Source of the DNA: Corydoras sp. C115
Lineage: Eukaryota > Chordata > Actinopteri > Siluriformes > Callichthyidae
Direction of reading: 5' to 3'
DNA: 64,000 nt
Assembly (NCBI GenBank): GCA_019802505.1
Contig: JAFMOC010000003.1
Location: forward strand, 5,214,501 to 5,278,500
Position numbers and translations under genes: made by a program. Under the pieces are notes generated by a model, which searched no databases, had not been told where the DNA came from, and saw only the letters and a list, made by a program, of their open reading frames with translations. Shown in pieces: positions 57,291-64,000 of the stretch (positions are counted from its first letter, which is position 1; each line of letters opens with the position of its first letter).

Positions 57291-57536
57291 TGTCAAATTA
57301 TATATTTTTTTTATTAATGTTTGCTGCATGTAGGTAGTGTGCTACTAAAATAGCCCTGCGAACATTTCCTTTCTTTAACTGCCCCTTCCATACTAACTGA
57401 AAATAATTTATTTTCCATCACATACAAAACACATACAAATACAAAATGTGGTATGCATCTCAAGATGTAATAGTAAATAAATTTGCAAACCTTAGGGTTT
57501 GTAAATACTGAATGCACATTGGACTTTGTCTGCCAA

Positions 57537-57608
57537 ATAAATGAATATCATCTATATGACCGAGTATAATCTATAAATGAATATCATCTATATGACTGAG
57601 TGTGTCTT
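57537..57608 (+). repeat. 36-bp tandem duplication, two units
   Basis: aaatgaatatcatctatatg followed by ac(c/t)gagt occurs twice with a 36-bp period. Confidence 0.8.
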
Positions 57609-58299
57609 GAATATATTTTAAATTTTAGATGAATTAAATTTTAGATAACAGATGATAAAAATCAGAGAGCTTGAGAGTAGTACTCATAGAAAGCTTAAGG
57701 AGCTTTGTGATTGAAACAGTAACCAGAGACTGATTACTGAGACACCATGTAGTGGCAATACTCATTATTATTAAAATTTCCATAAGCGACCAAGTCAAAA
57801 AGTGCAGGAAGAGATTAAATACCAAGTTGGGTAAAGGAGAATAAGCAATTAGCTTTAGCCTCATTCATGAGCATTCAGCTTAAATTTTCTCCTCTGTTAA
57901 GCATTAAGTGAGTGGCTGACATAGAACCACGAGGAATATGCTGAATAGATGGAACACAACACCTGTGCTGCTCCTGAGTTCCAGGGTATAGTCTGCAGCT
58001 GACCCAAGAATGTTGGTCGTACAAAAGCAAAATAAAATTATATTCGGAGTATAACTATTTTGGAGGTTGTGAGCTAGCGAGTGGAACGGCACTGATACAA
58101 AGGGAAATGGATTAAGCATCACCAGCATCAATGCCATTATTTCTAAAATGGTCTTTGAGTAGTTCAGTCTTTAAATCTGATTGGCTAAGCCGTTTGTCCA
58201 GCCGTGACATTATTGACAATTACGCACATCTATGATCGCTTCACATTTGTATCAATGTGTATATATACAGTTCATTATTTTATATTATGAACCATGTAA

Positions 58300-58640
58300 A
58301 CACAGACTATTATAAACAGCTGATTCCCGATAAGCACTAAACTGTTATCCCTTAGCAATTAATGTTCACTTTAAAACTCAAACCAGATTACGCTGCGGAA
58401 GTTAAGTTTATTTATAATTTTGTTTTCAATCAATGTATTTATAAATCAAACATTGTTTTTTTGTTATAGTGCGTTTGTAACCATTTTATATAAGCAGTAC
58501 GGCACGCAAGGTTAAGCATTATTTTGAATAAAGAGGTGTAACTACACTCTGCTCAGCATCAGGTCTAACAACACCTCTTTCCCGTGATGTATTTACAACA
58601 ATGCACCCCCTCTCATACCTTATTGCTTTAATAACACAGC
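58300..58640 (+). mobile_element. MITE-like fold-back DNA element
   Basis: The left arm gtttgtaaccattttata, gcagtacggcacg, aagaggtgtaac and the right arm caacacctctttcccgtga, ctcataccttattgctt are imperfect inverses around a ~35-bp loop (actctgctcagcatcaggtc). Homologous to 22000-22650 and 53590-53890. No coding sequence. Confidence 0.7.
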
Positions 58641-59546
58641 ACTTCCTGCATTTTTTGAGTAATACTAACCCCAGCATCGTTTAAAAGGTAAAGGACTATC
58701 TTTTAATGTTAATGTACTAAAAATAGTTATTTAGTAATGTTCCAATGCTCCCATATATAAAGCATACTGTAAGGTATGCCAAGGCACATATCTGTGTGGC
58801 ACGATGTGGCTCGGTTGAAAAGAACAGAAAATCTGTTAAAAATGTGTTTTAGAAGAGAGGTCAAATGAAAATAACAAGGGAAACACAAGGGGGCCTGAAT
58901 GAATGAATGATTTTGCCACTTTCCCAGAAGACAGTCTGTATTTAAATAAAGCTTCCTGCACGCATACAGATGCCTCAGGAATCCCAAGCTGGGATCTCTT
59001 TTCCTAAAAGCATTTAGATGTTCTCTTGGGGGAAACCACGTCTCATGGACTTTTGTATATTTTAGAGGCTCAACATTAATTAAATAGAAAACAATGGAAT
59101 GGCAGCACCACCTCAAACCACAAAGAGAACCATGCTGACTAATATGAATGATAGAATGCCTTGGATTCATACATACTTTCTGCTCTTCCATGAAATCCAA
59201 ACATCTTATGTTCTATACTGTAGCATATTTTAGCCACACTCTGCTTGAAGCCAACAGTGAAAATAAAGTGTGGTAACTCATTCTATACTTCAGCATCGGG
59301 CAGCTTTCTGTAATAGGTCTGTATTATATAGCATGTCCTACTTTAACCTGTGGATAGCTGCTACTTACTCTCTTAATTTCTATGGAAACAGTGAAGGTGC
59401 ACTAACAATTTTACACCCTATTTCTGCATCATGGCTTTAAGCAAAATTGTATTTTTGTCATGTATTGCTTAACAGAAGTTGTTTTTGTTTATTTAAAAAA
59501 AAAAAAAAACTAAGGATAATGATCTCATTACCTTATGCTTAATCAC

Positions 59547-59650
59547 GTTCTAGGGACTAGGGTTGCTGAGGCTTCTCCATGCCCAGGGCATGTCCAGGGC
59601 AGAACATTTTAGGTACAGAGTGCCGATCCATCACTGGGCACACACTCAAG
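59547..59650 (-). repeat. tRNA-headed SINE fragment (tail part)
   Basis: Minus orientation, diverged. Keeps gactagggttgctgaggctt, ctccatgcccaggg, gatccatcactgggcacaca. The region from 59651 to 61519 has no feature I recognise. Confidence 0.65.
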
Positions 59651-61519
59651 GCCTACTGGATGCTGATGGCAGGAAAAGTTTAGCTAATAGTTTATTTTGA
59701 ATTTAACAGTGTTCAGAAATGTTTAAAATCATAGCACCTAGTACCAAAGAATAGCATTTTTAAAATTTCACAATTTTTAAGAATTTTTTAAAAAGCAATC
59801 AATTATGTTAAATTATGTTACCTTTTGTTATCTGTCCATTGTGTAACAGTAACAGAACTAGGAGAACTAGGAGTCCTAAACCTAATTCTTCAAAGAAGGT
59901 TGTACATGTTTCTCTTTATATGTTTAACAATCATCAGCATTTTATAAACGTGGGTTCATAAAAATTTGAAACTTTGTGCCCCATTTTTTGCAAAATCAGC
60001 CCTACTGTCAATTCAGTGCATTTCTGTGGATAGAGAATTTACATGGGAGATGGATGTCTGACAGAAGCCACACAATCTTGGCATAAAGCAAAAGCAAAAG
60101 TCTCTGTTTCCTGCTTCACTCTGGATTGGGTACACTTGGGCCCACACTGTTGCATAAATGCTGTTGCAATCCTAGTGTCCGTGTGGCCTTGGCTGAAGTG
60201 CAGCCAGAGGATTTATAGGACATATCTACCATTATGTCTGAGCTGTTTGCTTTTTTTGCACCCTTGCTCCCAAGAGCAGAAAGATTGGGGGCCTACTGGT
60301 TCATGTTAGACATTTAATTGCCCCATGAAAGTGTTCAGGGTTTACAGAACCAGCTCAAACAGAATTTAGTCAGCAGAACAGCAATGACATTATTATTGCT
60401 TCTGTGGGTAAAAAAAAACAGTACAAACAAATACCAGCAATCAGAACAAAATCAGCCCTCCAGCATGTACTTGTTCTGTTTTTTTTTGCAACATATTGTA
60501 GTGGTCCTTTAGCACCAGTGATTAGCAGTGACAGAGGGGTCAAGAGGTGCTTCAGAATGAATACGATATGACACTCACACAAACATGACAGGAATGCATT
60601 TGTTGAGCCAAAGACACAGTTTCCTGATGGCTCCATGCAGAGTGGGGCCACAGCAAAGGGAGGAAAAACTACATGGTTATAAAGAGTGAGAAAGTGAATA
60701 GAGGGACAAGGTGGAGGTGAAACTCAGTTTTGAAGGTTCGTGTTTCTAAATGCGGTCTGAATAGAAATTATATCTTAATATGTTTAAATAATAATAATAA
60801 ATCAGGCCCATGGTCAAAGAAAAATAGGGTAGCCAGGGTAATTTAGGAAGGTCTTTACGAGCTTTAGTAATCCTCACCTAAACCAGGGATGGTCAAGTGT
60901 AAATTAGGATAAAAATAAACTCCGCACTGAATATACTGCAGACTGCAGTCCAACGGTGTCAACAGTATGTGAATGTGCTTTACGGGTAAATTAGGTAGAG
61001 GAACTAATGTTGTATATTAAATAGCTACAATAAGGACTTCTATTCAAATAAGGATCATGGTTGTGGTTTACCTGATCGAAAGCCTTACTTTGTAGGATAA
61101 AATAAAAAGCAGTCTTAAACCACCTCTTAAATGGGAAAAGACAGAATCGGAAATGAGAATAGAAGGGAGGCAAGCTGTTTTTGGCCCATTAGTATGAACA
61201 GTCGTCCAACTTCTGCCACTCCTATTTGGAAGTTCGTCAGAAATAGCACTAGAATCGGCATTGTATCAGGCAGTGGTAGAGGGAAGGAATCCGGGACTCA
61301 CTGGGGAAATTAAATCTCAGTCACCCAGTTTTCTCAACAATCAAAAACATGCATCCCATTGTTTTATAGGATTATTTTGGGCAGCTGGAACTGTTAAAAT
61401 ATGCACTTAATATTATTAATCTTAACCTCTTATAGTCTCAAGATTAACCTTTAACATCATGTGCTTAAGACTTCAGTCTAACTTTTAGTTGGTTTTGCTG
61501 TATCTTTATTTTGTATATC

Positions 61520-61665
61520 ATGTTATCCAGGTAGCCCAGCGCCCTGTCCTGGGTGTATTTGCCCAGCACCCGAAACGTTCTCCCCTGGATGGGCATGGGG
61601 AACCCCCTGCGACCCTAGTAGAGGATAAAGCAGAAGATAATGGATGGATTGATGTTATCCAGGTA
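61520..61665 (+). repeat. 5'-truncated tRNA-headed SINE with target duplication
   Basis: The body is 61534-61651, only the 3' third of the SINE (cagcgccctgtcctgggtgt through gataatggatggattg). It is flanked by the 14-bp direct repeat atgttatccaggta at 61520-61533 and 61652-61665, so this fragment is a bona fide truncated insertion. Confidence 0.88.
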
Positions 61666-61974
61666 AGAATTGCTCCTAGGTCAATTAACACAGTGGAGGA
61701 AATATGCAATTCTTAATTCATAGCCTGGCGAAGACATATCCAGTGATCCACGGGTGATGATGATTGAGAGCAAAAGACAAATAACTAATTAAAAAACTAA
61801 TGCATCAGATGTTTATCTTCAAAACCCAAACAAATTACTCAATATTATTATTACTGATAAAATGTTAATGTGAAGATTCTTTTGCTCATCCACATCTGTC
61901 AACAGACAGGATAAATTGAATACTTTTTTTTTGTTGAATTACAATCTGATCTTATCTCTTTCTCATCTCATCAT

Positions 61975-62460
61975 CTTTCACATAATACTGTACTAGGGTT
62001 GTGGGTGGCGGCATGGTGGCTTAGTGGTTAGCACGTTCGCCTCTCAGCGCTAGGGATTCCCTTTTCAAATCCCAATCTGGGTGGAGTTCCCATGTCCTCC
62101 CAGTGTCCGTGTGAGTTTCCTCAGATTTCTCTGGTTTCCTCCCACAGTCTAAAAACATGGATCAAGGTCAAATTAATTCTCCAAATTAGCCCATATAGAG
62201 TGTGTTTGTGAGTGTGTGTCTGTGTGAGTGACTGTGTGCCCAGTAATAGATTGGCGCCCTGTCCTGGTGCCCTGTCCCGGGTGTATCTGCCCAGCGCCCG
62301 AAACGATAAAGCGGAGGATAATGGATGGATGGGTTGTGGGTGATGGCAAGATACACGCAGGACAGTGCACCAATACATTGCTGGGCACACACTCAGACAC
62401 ACACAACTCAATATATAGGGGCAAATTAGAGCAACCAATTAAGTCCAGGGGAAACCTACC
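61975..62460 (-). repeat. older SINE split by the nested SINE
   Basis: Minus orientation. The left piece ends actagggttgtgggtg and the right piece resumes atggcaagatacacgcagga and gctgggcacacactcagaca. Head missing. Confidence 0.75.
61996..62342 (+). repeat. full-length SINE nested in an older SINE
   Basis: The body is 62008-62330, from ggcggcatggtggcttagtg to the ATGG tail. It is flanked by the 12-bp repeat gggttgtgggtg at 61996-62007 and 62331-62342. The flanks on both sides belong to an older, opposite-strand copy of the same SINE family, so the target duplication consists of SINE sequence. Confidence 0.88.
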
Positions 62461-62896
62461 CTAATCCTGTTATGCCCCACAATCTGACATATGTTTCATT
62501 ATGTAGATAATTTTTTTAAAACTGCATGTCTGTCAGGATATTACATTAACACACTTAAAGACCCTTCATTATTGTTAAAAACCAGAAGGATCATTTACAC
62601 ACTTAATTTAATAAAATTTGGCTGTTAAACTTGTGGAGTATATATGTATCTGTATATAATCTCTACATTAACATAATTATTATTTCAAGATATTTGTTTC
62701 CTTCCACTTTTACCTTCACATGCTATTTGGTGATCTAAGCTTTGATTAAATTGTAAAGCTTTTTAAAGACAATGCACTGTTGTCAAAGGATTATGAATAA
62801 ATAATCTTAAATAAGTATTGGCAATAAATTTATTTATTGCCAATAAATATGTATAGTAAAATAATAGTAAACTTATATTAAAAGAACCAAAGAAGT

Positions 62897-63362
62897 TGTC
62901 ACGGTTTGTTTTGATCACGTGGCGTGGGTTGGTTCTGTGTTCACGCCCCCTGTAATCACGCGCACCTGGGATTTATCACGGTTTTGTTATATATACCCTG
63001 CACACCCTACCCTCACCGCCAGTTTGTCTTGTGCCATGCCCTTGCCAACCCTAGACACTACCAGCCCGTTATTGTGAATCCCTGTTACCTTGTCCGTTTT
63101 GCTGTTTGTGCTTTGTGTGTGTGCAGTTCGCCTCCCGCCGTCTACACTTCGCCTAGTCGACTCCACTACAGTCTCCCTGATCGTTTGTACTCCTTCCCGC
63201 TGACGTCATCACCGCCCGCCTTGTGTTTTGCCTCATCCTGTGTTGTGTGTTCTTTGTACCACGTTGTTGTTGGGATAATAAACCCGTTGCTGACTGTACC
63301 TCCGTTCTGAACTCGTCACTCCGAGTAGCGGATCCGCCTCGTTGGGTCTACGGACCGTAACA
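62897..63362 (+). repeat. Gypsy-3 5' LTR
   Basis: 466 bp, TGTCACGG start and CGTAACA end. TATA box TATATATA at 62988-62995, presumed RNA start GCCAGTTTGT at 63018-63027, CRE palindrome TGACGTCA at 63201-63208 and AATAAA near 63279. Confidence 0.85.
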
Positions 63363-63364
63363 TT

Positions 63365-63374
63365 ACAAACTGGC
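63365..63374 (+). other. Gypsy-3 self-priming site
   Basis: ACAAACTGGC lies 2 nt after the LTR end and is the exact reverse complement of LTR bases 63018-63027. The same positions in Gypsy-2 differ at four bases on both sides, so pairing is kept despite sequence change. Confidence 0.75.
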
Positions 63375-63377
63375 CAT

Positions 63378-63825
63378 ATGGATTCCTCGGAGCGACGCGC
63401 TGCCGGAGCGGAGCCGGCACAACCACCACCAGCCGGACAACAGCCCGACCCGCGGCTCGAGATGCTGGGACGAACGCGGCTCGAATGCGGGACGAACTCG
63501 CGACCCGCGGCCGACCTGAGACGCTCAAAGTACTGGTAAACCTCGCCATACGCGTCGACGGACGTATGAGCCTGCGTCGCCGAGAACGCCAAGCCCGGGA
63601 CCAGGCCTGTACCACCGCTTTGCCTCGTACCTCGCCAGCAGCTCCGAGGGGCACCCCCCAGCCCGAGCAGTACGAAGGGCCGAGCCGATGCAGCTGGGAC
63701 GCACCACACTGGCTCCTGAAGTCCGTAGCCTCCGTAAAGACCAGGGGCTTTGCTTCTACTGTGGTGGAGGGAACCACCAGCTACGAGACTGCCCGGTACG
63801 CCCAAAATACCAGACTTGGCAGTAG
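63378..63825 (+). pseudogene. Gypsy-3 gag with large internal deletion
   Basis: It starts MDSSERRAAGAEPAQPPPAG (compare the Gypsy-2 start) but within ~107 bp already reads MRDELATRGRPETLKVLVNL, which in Gypsy-2 lies ~670 bp after the start. About 560 bp coding for the capsid is therefore missing. The end keeps a knuckle-like GLCFYCGGGNHQLRDCP in another frame and a TAG in the same position as Gypsy-2. Confidence 0.85.
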
Positions 63826-64000
63826 GACTTGGGGTCCTGTCGAGTCCCACACTAAACCCCCAAGCACAGCGACTCAGCCTCCCCGCGGTGCTCACCATCC
63901 GCGAGAGACAGGTGAACGTAAACGTTCTATTAGATTCTGGGGCAGAGGAGAATCTGATAGACGTGGGGTTTGCTAATCGTAACGGTCTTATTGTCTCTCC

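Larger units (their letters stand above)
62897..64000 (+). mobile_element. Gypsy-3: sushi-type LTR element, 5' end only
   Basis: 5' LTR, self-priming site, deleted gag and the start of pol; the rest lies beyond the window. The gag start and zinc-knuckle region resemble Gypsy-2, but the LTR sequence is largely different, so it is a related but distinct family. Protease-like sequence with the D-S-G motif begins near 63940. Confidence 0.88.

Noticed and set aside
58727..59200. 157-codon minus-strand open frame
   Set aside because: No domain, no repeat pattern and no splice context. Composition looks like AT-rich chance sequence. A transcript or homologue would reopen it.

Overview
This window looks like nuclear DNA of a ray-finned (teleost-type) fish. 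It is AT-rich with long introns. It carries Tc1/mariner transposons, many copies of a tRNA-headed SINE typical of fish genomes, Ty3/gypsy retrotransposons including chromodomain (sushi-type) elements, MITE-like DNA elements and long microsatellites. The species cannot be fixed from sequence alone.

The only host gene I can support is the 3' end of an astrotactin gene (ASTN1/ASTN2 family) on the minus strand. Four exons at 56649-56790, 40958-41058, 36795-36978 and 27888-28125 have GT-AG borders and join in matching phase. Together they give the last ~220 residues (end of the fibronectin type III domain plus the annexin-like C-terminal domain) and a TGA stop at 27888-27890. The 5' part of the gene lies beyond the right edge. 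Everything from 28126 to 56648, and probably to 64000, is intron.

Layout: 1-3144 no gene. 3145-7276 decayed Ty3/gypsy element (Gypsy-1, minus, tRNA-Leu primer site). 7349-8059 two SINEs. 9685-12939 recent tandem duplication. 12940-18700 no gene. 19074-20590 complete Tc1 element with IR/DR ends. 22000-22650 MITE-like element interrupted by an LTR-like insert. 26590-26985 Tc1 remnant. 27888-56790 astrotactin exons and introns. The introns hold: a 1.3-kb LTR element without gag/pol (33057-34366), a deleted Tc1 (37091-38389), a fold-back element with a cluster of short palindromes (38506-39599), a nearly complete sushi-type chromovirus (Gypsy-2, 46267-51730) and a second copy of the short LTR element (54357-55675). 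57000-62460 holds SINE fragments and a MITE. 62897-64000 is the 5' end of a third gypsy element (Gypsy-3), cut by the window edge.

The strongest system-level observation concerns priming. Gypsy-2, Gypsy-3 and both short LTR elements lack a recognisable tRNA primer site. Each has instead a 10-nt site beside the 5' LTR that is perfectly complementary to a stretch 29-30 nt downstream of a TATA-like box in its own LTR. This is the arrangement expected of self-priming Tf1/sushi-type elements. The pair differs in sequence between families and stays complementary in each.
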